NCBI GenBank assembly: GCA_943704425.1
Contig: CALSCP010002228.1
Span: forward strand, 10,001-38,824
Direction of reading: 5' to 3'
Origin: Ministeria vibrans ATCC 50519
Taxonomy: Eukaryota > Opisthokonta > Filasterea
DNA: 28,824 bases
Under the pieces are notes generated by a model, which was given only the letters and a program-made list of their open reading frames with translations, did no database searches and was not told where the DNA came from. Positions within the stretch are counted from its first letter, which is position 1; each line of letters opens with the position of its first letter. This document shows positions 13,136 through 25,700 of this stretch, in pieces. The translations under genes and the position numbers were made by a program.

Positions 13136-16100
13136 TCAGGTTTGGGGACGATAAAGACGCTCATACTCGAGAAGGAGGCGGAAGACGTAGCAACGAACGT
13201 CGGCAACGCGAAGGTGCTTGTTGGTGAACTCGGAGCTCTGTCGGGCAATCTGCTGGGCGAGCAGTGGGTGTGCCTTGGCCCAGTTGAGTTTGGAGCGCAG
13301 GTCGCGCAGGTCAAAGCGCACTGGGATGTAGTGCACCCATGGCCGCAGCTGTTCATTGAAGAACTCGGGGAAGACGGCGGTTGTCTTGAAAACCAGCGAG
13401 TTGCTCATCAGGAAGCCCTTATAGCGTTGACTGTGCACAAGGAAGAAGGTGTTAGTGTGAGTCTCTCGATGAATTTTTGGTGTTTACCTGTATGAGTTTC
13501 CGTCAATGTCAATGAGATAGCGGTGTCGCCAGTGCTCCTCAAACTCCACAGACGGCACAAGGGTCAACTGGGAGCGCATTTCGGGACAGGCATCGCCGTC
13601 GCACTGGAGCACAGCAGTGAAATTGACGTTGGCGTCGGGCCAGTCTGCGACGTGACGGACCATGCGCACACGATGGGCGTTAGTCCACCCTTGTGCGCCC
13701 ATGGCTGCCGGCTTGTTGCGGCCACCGGTGGTCGTGCCGCGCCAGAAAAGATCATCTTCCTTCGAGCCCCATGCAAATTCGGGGTTGTTGTTGCGCTGCT
13801 GGTGGATCTGTCGCTCCATGTCGAAGCGCGAGAACATGTAGTCGGGAAAGAAGAGGTCGCGATGGCACTGGGGGATCTTACAACGGGAGAGCATAGGCAA
13901 CAGGCGGTGGGCGTACGAGCTACTTGCCGGCGAGAACACGGCGCTGTGCGACATGGCCACATCGTGCATACTTGCATACGAGTCTTCGGCTGAGTCAGTC
14001 AAGTCCGTCAAGGCACTTGATTTAGCGTCACCTGCTTCGCTCTCCGTCTCTTCCTCAACACCTTCATCGTTTTCTACGACAGCTTCTTCCGCAGTCTCAG
14101 TGTGAGTGTCGGTCTCTTCTTCTGACTCGCTCTCTTCTGTCTCCGTCTGGGCATTCTCTCCCGTCTCAGTCTCTTCTTCTGACTCGGTTTCTCCCGTCGC
14201 CGTCTGGGCATTCTCTACCGTCTCAGTCTCGGTCTCCTCTTCTGACTCAGTTTTCGTCTCATCAGTCTCGCCCGTCTCAGTCTCGGTCTCTTCTTCTGAC
14301 TCAGTTTCCGTCTCATCAGTCTCGCCCGTCTCAGCCTCGGTCTCTTCCTCTGACTCAGTTTTCGTCTCATCAGTCTCGCCCGTCTCAGTCTCGGTCTCTT
14401 CCTCTGACTCAGTTTTCGTCTCATCAGTCTCGCCCATCTCAGTCTCGGTCTCCTCTTCTGACTCAGTTTCCGTCTCATCAGTCTCGGTCTCCTCTTCTGA
14501 CTCAGTTTCCGTCTCATCAGTCTCGCCCGTCTCAGTCTTGGTCTCTTCTTCTGACTCGGTCTCTCCCGTCGCCGTCTCATCAGTTTCTTTCCCCATCTCC
14601 ATCGCCTCAGTCTCACTTTCCTCAGTTCCAGTCTCCTTCTCATTCTCCACCGTCGTCGTTTCCGTCTCTCCTTCATGCGTACCCTCTCCCTTGGTAGACA
14701 CCTCTCCCTCCGTCACAAGTGCAACCTCCTCCTTTTCCTCCGCTTTCTCCTCCTCATTGTCAATGCTCAGCAAATGTCGTGCCCCTAGGCACAATTAACA
14801 ACAAAACAATTTAAAATCAATATACACGCATCATTTTCACTTTGATGCACACTCACCAACACTCGCAGTGGTTTTGACGCTGTTCTTGCGCGCAGCAACA
14901 GCCTTCTTGACGGCCGCAAGTCCACCTGCCTTCTTCTGCTGTTGCTGCACCTTCTTCGTATTCGACTTCTTGACTGCAGCGACGACCGCTGGCTTTTTCT
15001 TCGGAGTACTAGGTAAAAAGGGAAGCGTGACAGGCTTCGCCTTCGCCTTCGCCTTCGCCTTCGCCTGCGCCTTCGCCTGCGCCTGCGCCTTCGCCTGCGC
15101 CTGCGCCTTCTTAACCGGCAGATGGGGCAGCGGCGCCACAACATGCTTCTTATTGGCCTGGAGCGTGCTCTTAGCGGTGGACTTGCTGCTAGATGTTGTC
15201 GGCGCAGCTGTGTTCTTGGCGGAATTGCGTGCGTGGTTTGGTGCACTGACGACCGATTTCGTGACAGGTTTAGCAACCGATTTCGTGACCGGTTTAGCAA
15301 TGGGCTTGGCGATGGTCTGCTTGTTGTTCTTGAGGGCTATCGGTGCATTCTTGGGCGGCAGTTTTGGAGAGCTTTGCAATGAGGGCTTGGCCTTTGGCGC
15401 AGCCATCGGCGCCTGCAACACCGGCTTGCCTGCTGGCTTGATTGGTTTGGTTGGGACCGAGATTTTGGTGCGAGTCTCAGTCTTTTTGGTTGTTGCAAAA
15501 GCGGTCTTGATGGTGGGTGACACGGGCGCGGCGTTTGATGTGTGAGCATTATTGGTCCGTGTTAGAGTGTGCAATTGCTTCACTGGTTTCGTCTGGGGCG
15601 CTTCCGCGTTGGCGTGTGATATCGTAAGGTGGGAAATAGTATCAGTAGTCGACGAGTGTGACTCAATCTCCGACTCGGTAGAAGCAAGTGATCCGAGTTC
15701 AGTCTCAGATTCTGGCTCGCCCACACGCGCTCCTGCCTCAGTCTCGGTTTCAAACTCTGCTTCCGGCTCTGGCTTGCGCTCAAAGTGCGGCTCAGTAACA
15801 GTGTCAGAGCGTGTCTCAACCTCAGCCTTGCTGTCAGAGGATGCCTGAACCTCAGTCTCACTGTCAGATGACGACTCAACCTCAGTCTCACTGTCAGAGG
15901 ATGACTCAACCTCAGCCTCTGCCTCAGTCTCCGCATTGGTTGCTGCTTCCGTCTCAGTTTCATTTTCAGGTGTCGTCTCCTCTTCCGTCTCCTTCTCTGA
16001 TCCTGTTTCAGCCTCCGTCTCCGTCTCTACCGTCGCTTCTTCTTCCGACATCGCTCCTTCCTCCGTCTTCGCTTCGGTCGTAGCTTCATCCTCCGTCTGA

Positions 16101-18236
16101 GTCTCCTCATTTCCAGTCACTTCCGTCCCCTCCTCACTTTCCACAGTTGTCTCCTTCACTTCTGTCTCAGTCTCTACTTCAGTCTCCGCCGTCTTTGTCT
16201 CAGCGTCCGTCTCCGTATCCGTCTCTGTCTCAGCGTCCGTCTCCGTATTCGTCTCCGTCTCAGCGTCCGTCTCCGTATCCGTCTCCGCCTCCTCCTCAGG
16301 CTCCGTCTCCGCCTTCGTCTCAGCGTCCGTCTCCGTATCCATCTCCGCCTCCTCCTCAGGCTCCGTCCCCGTTTCCGCCTCGTCCTCTGTCTCCGTCTCC
16401 GCCGCCTCCTCCTCCTCCACGGGCGTCTCATCCTCCGTCGTGTCCTCATTGACAACAACTGGCTCCTCCCCTTCCACCTTCCCATCCGCCATCCACTTTA
16501 CATACGACTCATATGCCTCCCCCTGGCCCACCAGGGCATCCCGCTCACTCGCTTCCCTCAGTGCCGCCCCGCACACTCGCTCAAGCACCTCCGCGTTCTT
16601 CAGCCCGGGCTCTGAATAGTAGGTCTTGGGCGGCTGTGGATCATCTACAATTCGCGGCTCATCCAGCAGATTCACTACAAGCTCCATATCTCCCAGCTCC
16701 GCACTCGCCGCCACCTCCACCAGCCACGACATAAACCCACTCGCTGCGCTCTGCTCGTGCGCGGCTATCTCCACTGACCCCGGTGCCATCCGCACCAGAT
16801 TGTTCTTGATCGAGAAGTGCGCTGTATGCGGCATTTTCGCCGCAGTGTCAACCATCTACAGAGAGAAAAGGTAATCAGTTGAGCCTGTGCACGTTGTAAT
16901 GAGTGTGTGGCGTACGGCCTTTGTGATTCCTGTGGACTCGAACGGCTCAAACTCGCGCAGAAGCGAATCGTACGCGTCAAGCGGCCAGCACGAGTGCGCC
17001 AGGGAGAAGCGGTTCCATCGGCTGAGCAGCGATTCTGTGGGCTTTGTCTTCTTCTTGTTGTCGTTGTCAGTGGTCTCGTCCGACTCTTCCTTGTGCGGGA
17101 GAGTGGGAGTGTGTTCGTTGCTGTTGTCATTGCCGTCAGTGTTGCTGTGGTGTGTCGATGATGAAGATGGTGATGATGATTCGCGATGGAGTAGTTCATC
17201 GCCGTCGTCCGTCTCTGTCTCCGTCTCGGTCTCCGTGTCCTTCTCTGTCTCCGTGTCTGTCTCCGTCTCCGTCTCCGTCTCCGTCTCCGTCTCCGTCTCC
17301 GTCTCCGTCTCCGTCTCCGTCTCCGTCTCCGTCTCCGTCTCCGTCTCCGTCTCCGTCTCCGTCTCCGTGTCCTTCTCTGTCTCCGTGTCTGTGTCCGTCC
17401 TCGCCGATTCTGAGTCGGAAGCTGATGCGTCTGTTTCCGACTCAGTGTCAGACTCAGTGTCTGACTCAGTGTCCGACTCAGTGTCAGACTCTGTTTCGGG
17501 CGTCTTGTTTGGCTGCTCGTTGCTTTCTTTCGCTTGCTCGTTTCTTTCGCTGTGCTCCGTCTTCACACGACGTTTCGGTGGCAGTTCGTTGAGTCCGCCG
17601 CTGTCCGTGTCGTGCTCGCTCTCGCGCTCACCCTCTCCCCGATCCTTCTCCTCCTCCTCCTTCTTCTGCTCGCCTTCGTCGTCTTCAGTCTCGCCGTCTT
17701 CAGTCTTATCGTCTTCAGTCTCGCTGGCGTCGGCCCCGGCGGCGTTTGGATCGCTCGCGGGCGCGTCAACGTCAGGCGCTGCTGTGCTGGTGCGATGGAA
17801 GTCGCTCGTCTCGTCGTTGTCGTCGGGTGCGATGGGGCCTTGCCGAGCGATCCAGTCCTTGTTTGCACTTACATCCAAGCCCTCTTCCTCGCGATCCGGC
17901 CGTGTGCGCCCCTCGTTCCCATTTGCTTCAGTATCGCGTGCAACACCTAAAAGTGATATGAAATTAGATGTTTTTTCTTCTTTTCCCCCAAAATGACATG
18001 TCACTTTCGTGCACAGCCGCAAAACGCGTACCAAGCGCAACCGGGTGCATCGCCGGAGCGGCTGGCGGCGGCAGGAGAGGCGCTGGGGGCGCAGGGGGGG
18101 TCTGCGACGAGAAGGCGAACCACATGAAACAGAGAGCGCCCATCGCCAAAACGGCTTTGATGAACCCCGGTTTGCGGCACAGACGCCCGCCACGTCGACC
18201 AAGATTGCTCGACCTCGAGTGGCGACCAACGTACAT
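13136..18236 (-). CDS. Giant GT90 (CAP10-like) glycosyltransferase, type II membrane protein
   Basis: Five exons (18236-18032, 17946-16916, 16855-14857, 14784-13488, 13430-13136) give 1608 residues. A basic cytosolic stretch precedes a signal anchor at 25-43, predicting a Golgi/ER type II topology. Residues 69-375 are acidic low complexity with TE repeats. Catalytic-domain sequence starts near 380 (WPLDAYDSLLREFEPF, GITKAMVDTAAKM, HTAHFSIKNNL, GDMELVVNLLDEP) and stops at about 538. After roughly 800 residues of Thr/Glu- and Lys/Ala/Pro-rich sequence the domain resumes near 1340 (LFFPDYMF, EDDLFWRGTTTGGRN, LIDIDGNSYSQRYKGFLMSN, LRPWVHYIPVRFDL). These blocks match the CAP10/KDELC/POGLUT family, which transfers glucose or xylose from nucleotide sugars. 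Donor and acceptor are unknown here. Introns 2 and 4 restore family motifs exactly at the junctions. It shares a 97-base upstream region with PSMG3. Confidence 0.88.
14213..14550. repeat. 54-bp coding minisatellite (18-residue repeat)
   Basis: Within exon 4 of the GT90 gene a 54-base unit recurs. The landmark ctcgccc starts at 14267, 14321, 14375 and 14429, then at 14522 after a shortened unit. On the coding strand it specifies an 18-residue repeat of the form ETETGETDETKTESEEET. The period is a multiple of three, so copy changes keep the frame. Confidence 0.95.
15040..15115. repeat. Short coding repeat giving Ala/Lys/Gln run
   Basis: Six-base units of the kind cgcctt/cgcctg encode alternating Ala-Lys and Ala-Gln residues near the end of GT90 exon 3. 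They lie in the basic, histone H1-like part of the insert. Confidence 0.9.
17200..17400. repeat. (GTCTCC)n coding hexamer repeat
   Basis: A nearly perfect run of the hexamer gtctcc (coding strand GAGACG/GAGAC) in GT90 exon 2 encodes an alternating Thr-Glu tract of more than 30 residues, flanked by related ESDT repeats (17410-17500). It lies between the membrane anchor and the catalytic domain. Confidence 0.95.
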
Positions 18237-18333
18237 TGCAATTTTTATTAATACTAAAAAAAAATCGTTTCAGATAATCGATCAGTGTTGTGTCGTGATT
18301 GTGTCATTGTGTCAGCAGTCAAACATTTTCGTG
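18237..18333. promoter_or_regulatory. Putative bidirectional promoter, GT90 / PSMG3
   Basis: Only 97 bases separate the divergent start codons of GT90 (minus) and PSMG3 (plus). The interval must hold both 5' UTRs and core promoters unless an upstream non-coding exon exists. It contains an AT-rich part (tttttattaatactaaaaaa, about 18242-18262) on the GT90 side. No consensus TATA box is certain. Confidence 0.45.
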
Positions 18334-18791
18334 ATGAGCACCAGCCCACCCTCCAAACGAGGCACCATCGAAGGAACGCCTCCTACTGAGATCATTGTCA
18401 CCGCCCACTCCGATCGGCTGTTTGTGCTTCTGACGCAGTCGGGTCGAATGGGCACGATGGTACTCGCTCATCCCCTCCCGCCCCCACACCCACTCACACG
18501 CTCTTCCGCTGCAAGATCCACGTGGAAAAGGACGTGAGACTAAGCGGCGGGGGGCACGACAGCGCCGCGGACGACGGCAGCGACGCGCACGGGCCGCAGC
18601 GCAGCACATTCAGCATCCGCACGCTGCTCGGCAAGCGCGACCAGCCCATCTACGAGGTGTACGGCCGCCAGATCGCACAGCAGCTCGACCTCGACCGCCC
18701 CTTGCTCCTCTCCGTATCGCTCGACTCGCACAGCCCCGAGCTTCTCAAGCAGGTGATTGCTCTTCTCTCTGGCGAGCTGAAGTGCTGGTGA
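18334..18791 (+). CDS. PSMG3: Proteasome assembly chaperone 3 (PSMG3/PAC3-like)
   Basis: Two exons (18334-18459, 18516-18791) give 133 residues, close to the roughly 122 of the animal protein. The N-terminal strand pair TEIIVTAHSDRLFVLLTQSG, then RMGTM, matches the PAC3 pattern. The C-terminal half (FSIRTLLGKRDQPIYEVYGR, LLLSVSLDSHSPELLKQVI, ending LKCW) parallels the family's VLLGxxEPLIHVFA and final V/CW. PAC3 helps build the proteasome alpha ring with PAC4 in the cytosol. The 56-base intron is needed, because without it the frame stops soon after GTM; its acceptor (gctgcaag) is slightly unusual. A polar Gly/Asp/Ser insert (residues about 50-70, GGGHDSAADDGSDAHG) lengthens the loop between the two halves. 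Confidence 0.85.
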
Positions 18792-18995
18792 ACGACCTTT
18801 GTAGAGAGAGATGTATGAATAGTATAATAATAGTTACAAGAGAAGGACCAAATTTCACTGACTCTCAGACGAGATGATTTTCTGGCCGTTCGTGTGTAAT
18901 GGTAAAAGCGTGTAACCAGTAAAGGGGTTGGTTGGTGGCATACAGTGTGTGTGAGAGAGAGAGGAGGGAGAAAGAAACAAAGTGATAGAAAAGAA

Positions 18996-19062
<67 letters not shown>

Positions 19063-19129
19063 GGAGAATGAAACAAAGTAATACGAGAGACAGTCGTCAA
19101 CGAAAGAAAAGAACAAGGTATTGTTTAGT
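18792..19129. other. Convergent intergenic region PSMG3 / ELO with (GA)n
   Basis: These 338 bases contain the 3' flanks of PSMG3 and ELO. A GA run from about 18952 to 19060 is interrupted by the element gaggagggagaaagaaacaa plus agtgatagaa (about 18961-18990), a member of the dispersed repeat family described in the findings. No gene is seen. Confidence 0.85.
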
Positions 19130-20818
<1,689 letters not shown>

Positions 20819-20960
20819 TATAACACAAAGGAAAGGAGAAAAAGTGTGAAAGTGCAAAGTGCAAAGTGCAAACTGAAAAGCAAAGAATGAAGTGAAATCA
20901 GCGCATTATTTTAATAGTGATAATAATAACTATAATATAAAATTGAAGATAAATCGTTCA

Positions 20961-22590
20961 CTATACAACATTCGACGGCTCGTAGTCGTCGACAATGTAG
21001 TCGGCCTCGTCGTCGGTGTGCTCACTGGCAAGCTCAGTAAAGTCTTGCTCCAGCATGCGTCCCATCTCTTCGCCTGGCTCCTCTGACGAGTTGATGTCGC
21101 GCGCATCGGCGCTGTTCTTCGCCTCCTGCGCCATCTCGGCACTCACCATGGACCACTCTTTCATGCAGTCAATCTCAACAATAGTCAGGCGCAACAAGAG
21201 CTGCTGAAAGGCCAAGGAATGGCCATCGGCCGCCTGCATGGGAGCAAGACGAACGCCCGAGCGCAGCGACGTCACCGGCAGACAGCACTGGCCCAGCAGA
21301 CGACCACCACGCGTGCGCACGTCCACCAGTCGCACGCTTACCGTGGCCATCTCAGGCGTGACAATGGCAAAGGTCGCCGTCTCGTTCCAGGCAATGCCTG
21401 TCTCAGCATCGGCACGAACGCTCTTGGAGCGCCATCGGCGGCCGTCGCCCTGCACACCCGACACGGTCAGCACACAGCGCACCTCGAGGTCTCCAATGTC
21501 CTTGCGGCGCCGCAGCAGGACAGGATCCAGCAACTGCTGCACGGCCACCACATCAATGGTCAGCTTAAGCGGACAGCGTGCCTGACCCTGACCGCTCGCT
21601 ACCTCCCCAATGGTCATGGGCAGTGCCGCAAGTGGCTTGGCCACATAGCCACAGCCGCCATTCTGCCGGAAGAACCCTGCGTTGAGATTCATATACATAT
21701 CGTCACGCTGGTAGTTGAGTGCCACAAGCTGACAGCCGGCATTCCACAGCGGCTGCGGGTCGTAGTTGCTCGACAACACACGCGTCGCTGAGGGGTACAC
21801 GCGCAAAAAACACCGTTCGGTCAGATCGCGTACAAGCCGACCCGCACGACTCGTCTCCCTGACCGCACGCGACTCACTCAACGACAGCGTTTGCATGCAT
21901 GTCAGCCGCACAAGCGCCGCCTCAAGCGACACCGCCTTGGCAGCGACAAGCACACTCGCAATGGCTCCCAGCCCCTTTGGCGTCACCGACTCAAGCTTTC
22001 CGTCAGACTCGCTGCCCATGCTGCTGCTCTGGCCGTCATCTCCGTCGTTCCCTTCCAAAGTCTCCTCGCCCCCCTCCTCATCCTCTTCCTCCCCAAACTC
22101 ATCCCCGGACGCATTCGCACGTGCGCTCAGCACTATCGACAAAGGCGCGCGCACACGACAGATAATCTTCCCGCGCAGTTGCTCGGGCGACGGAAGTCGT
22201 GCGCGCAGGGGATTTGCACCACCCACCTCCACCAGAAGCGTCTCAAGCGCAGCGACGCTTGCAGACTCGCCATCGACCACACTACTACTGCTGCATCCAG
22301 GCAAGAGCAGGAGCGCCTCGCCAAAGTGCTGGCGACACAACTGCACCATACGCTGCTGCTGCGGACACGAGCAGTGGTTCTCAAACGTCACAATAAGCGG
22401 ATAGGGTGAGGCGACAAACGCAGTGCGCGCAATAGCCGCAACCACACTCGCAAAGGAAACCTTGCTCGTCAGCGTGCGTCCATGGTACACCATTGGCTCA
22501 CCGTCACTCCCGTCCCAACAATCAATCTCAACACAGCGACATCCCGTCAACAAAATCTTGGCATACGCTTCTGCAAAGACAAAAGCGGAA

Positions 22591-22638
<48 letters not shown>

Positions 22639-22656
22639 GGAGAAAGAAACAAAGTG

Positions 22657-22735
<79 letters not shown>

Positions 22736-25700
22736 GGAGAAAGAAACAAAGTGATAGAGAGAGAGAGAGAGAGAGAGAGAGGAGAAAGAAAGGAGAGAGA
22801 AAGAGCAAAAGCGATAGAAAGGGTAAGAGAAGAGAAAAAAAAGTGATACAGAGAAATGAGAGAGAAAGAAACAAAGAGAGAAGAAAAAATCCAATACAAC
22901 ACACACTACAAAGCTCTTCATCGCGTCTTTCATCAATCACTTCTTGTGATTCATACCGGCGGAGCTGTCGCTTCGAAGTTGATCGCCCGTAAGGTACGAG
23001 TTATGACTGGAGGCAATAAAATACTCGGTGAGGGGCAGAGTCATGTCGTGGGAGACGCTCTGCGGCCCAACCAGGACACCAAGCTCGTCATACATGCACG
23101 CGACAAACCGCGATAGGTCCATCCACCGATTCTCCTTGTTGGTCTGGTCAGCGTATGAATAGCGCTCAAACAGCAACTGCGCCGCATCCGAGGTTGGATC
23201 GGTCGCCTGCAGCGCAAGCAACTCGTCAAAGTCGGCGCGACCCATAACCCGTTCGTTGCGACGAAAGCGATCGCATGTGCGCGCCAGACCCTCAAAGACA
23301 TCGCGCAGACCCGAAGGGACACACACCTGCAGAAAACGACGGTAAAAGGTCTCAAACGGCACGCGAATGACCGCATTGTGCATGGGACCGTCGCTCACAG
23401 GCGCAGCAGCAGCAGTTGAGGCGGACGCAGCAGCAGTGGCAGCTGAGGCACTCTTGGCCGCGGTACTGGCGAGCGCCTTGGAGTAGTGAAACAAAATGGA
23501 GCCTTGGGTCTTTTCGGCGGTCGCTGAGGCAAGACGGCGCTGTTGAAGACGGTGAAGCGACGAGAGACGCGTGCCGGGTAACGGAGCGTCGAGATGTTGC
23601 ACACCAAACTCGCCAAGGAGCATTTTAACGCTGTTGTCGTCGCGCGCCTGCAACTGACCACAGAGTTGCTCGACGAGCGTGAGAGCCATAGGCTGGAGGG
23701 GATCGCGTGACTGGTTGACAACAATCCAGTTGGCCAGCAGCCAGTCGCGAGTGCACGGCGGCGTCGAGCGACACGAGCCCACCAAGGCGTTGAGGGCGGT
23801 CACCACAAGGTCGCGCTGTTCACACGATGTGCACGACAGTGTCACCGTGTTGGCTGTCTGACGCTGGGCATACCCGTCGATGATAAGCATGGCAAGACTA
23901 TGCGGTGGCGTCGACGAACACGAAGCGGACGCAGTGGTAGTGGTACCGGGCTCGAGTGTGCTGACGGAAACCGACTGAAAATCGTCGACAATGACCACAG
24001 GAGGGGGTGCACACGCGGCCGGATTGGCGTGTTTCCCGCGCCACCAGGCGTGTTCGCGCGGACGCAAGTTGGTGATGTCGCGCAGGAGCCACACATGGCG
24101 AACTTTGGAGCCAAAGAGCGCGGCCAAGTAGAGCACCCGACGGTCGGAGTCGACACCGAGACGGACCCACTCGGCGGGACGACCGCGTGCGTCGTGAAGC
24201 AGCAAGAGCACTGAGCCATTGAGCACGTGCTTGATACAGTCGTCGTCGGAGAGTGCTTGGAGCTGCTCGGCATTCATCATTTCCGTGTCGGGACGCGGTG
24301 CCGAGTCGTACGCCTGGAAGGCTGGCGAGCGAGCAGCCATGAGCGCTGCCACTGCCTCGTCACTGTGCTCCAGCTGGTGCTGCTTCGATTCACTCTCGTG
24401 AGCTTCGCTAAAGGTCAGCTTGGAGGCCGAGTGGGTCTTCTTGCGATTCGCGTTCATCAATGTTGCTGCACCGTGCTTGATCGCCTGCATCAGATGGCTC
24501 GTGTAGTGGTAGGTGCCACTGCCACGCTTTGTCCCACCGACGCTCGCCGTGGAGCCGCGGTCACCAGGCGTTCCGGCACTGGTGCTGAGCGGTCGTGCCG
24601 ATGTGCCCTCACAGACGCGATACAGGTCGTGTGAGTTGCGCGCACCGTGTCGTTTGCCCGAGATGTGCTCGACCAAGCCTAGTTCAACCATGACGTCAAA
24701 GAGCGCCATGGCATGATCTATGTTGACGGCATAGCCATGCCAGAGCAGCCAGCGCACGAGATCGTGATCGACAAACGCGTTGACAACAAGCGTACCGCGG
24801 TACTTGCGGTCGCGTACCAACAGAATGGCACCGACCGAGCTGTCGGCGGCCGCCTGGGCGTCCGAGCGCGGGCGTACTTTGGGATCCCACTCGAGTATTT
24901 CGGCGGCGAGGATCTGAAAGACGACGCGCACGTAGGCGTCGAGAGCAAGCTGAGGTGCGCTGAGAACGAGCTGGCGGACATGCTGGATGGCGTAGTAGGT
25001 GCTCATGCTGTCCTTAAAGGGGCGACGCTTGATGGGATCGTAGATGAAACCTTGCTCCACGAGGACGGCGCACACTTGTGAGGCGTCGAGGCGATCGCAC
25101 GCAAAGCCGTAGGTGAGCAAGAAGGACACAAGATCGCGACCACACACGAGCTCGGGATGGCTGTACATAGACTGGAAGGGCACGACAAGCTCGAGCAGCT
25201 GGAGGATGTCCTCAAGACGGGTGTACGCCTCGTAGGTGAGACAGGTCAGGGAGGACGACGAGGCCGTGCTCTCGTCGTGCTCGTCGGCGTTGGTGTGTGA
25301 GCGGCGGAAGCCACCGCCCTTGGAGCCGGTGCGCGATCCGGTGCGCGATCCGGTGCGCGATCCGGTGCGCGGGTCACGCGCACTGTTGTTGCTATTGATC
25401 TGGGACGACGCGGCAATCTTCTCGTCGGTGCTGAGAGGTGCAATGACGAGGAAGTCGTCGTTGGTGTCGCGAATGATGTCACTGGAGAAGCAGTACAAGT
25501 AGTGGCGATTCTCAAAGGCATGATCGCGGGACACGTGATAAATATAACTGCAGTCCATCATGGCGTTGCCAAGGCGCAAAGCGTGCTCTTCGTCCTTGGC
25601 AAGGTGCAGTTCAAGGAGGGCGTCCACAGCAGCCGAGCCCACAAAGCAGTTGTGGTAGACCTTGAAAAGGTGACGACGGTTCTTCAGGGGTATGTGACCG

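Noticed and set aside
14106-14798. Plus-strand ORF of 230 codons, Ser/Val/Pro repeats
   Set aside because: It is a mirror of the 54-bp minisatellite on the coding minus strand.
16887-17996. Plus-strand ORF of 369 codons rich in Ser-Val
   Set aside because: It is the exact antisense of the GAG/ACG-type Thr-Glu repeat in the GT90 gene; the repeat lacks stops in any frame. It has no motif, while the minus strand gives a spliced enzyme.
22571-22940. N-terminal extension of the PLC C-terminal exon through Leu-Ser repeats
   Set aside because: The Leu-Ser run is translation of (CT)n intron sequence. Clear donor (22956) and acceptor (22571) sites restore the PLC-X motif across it.
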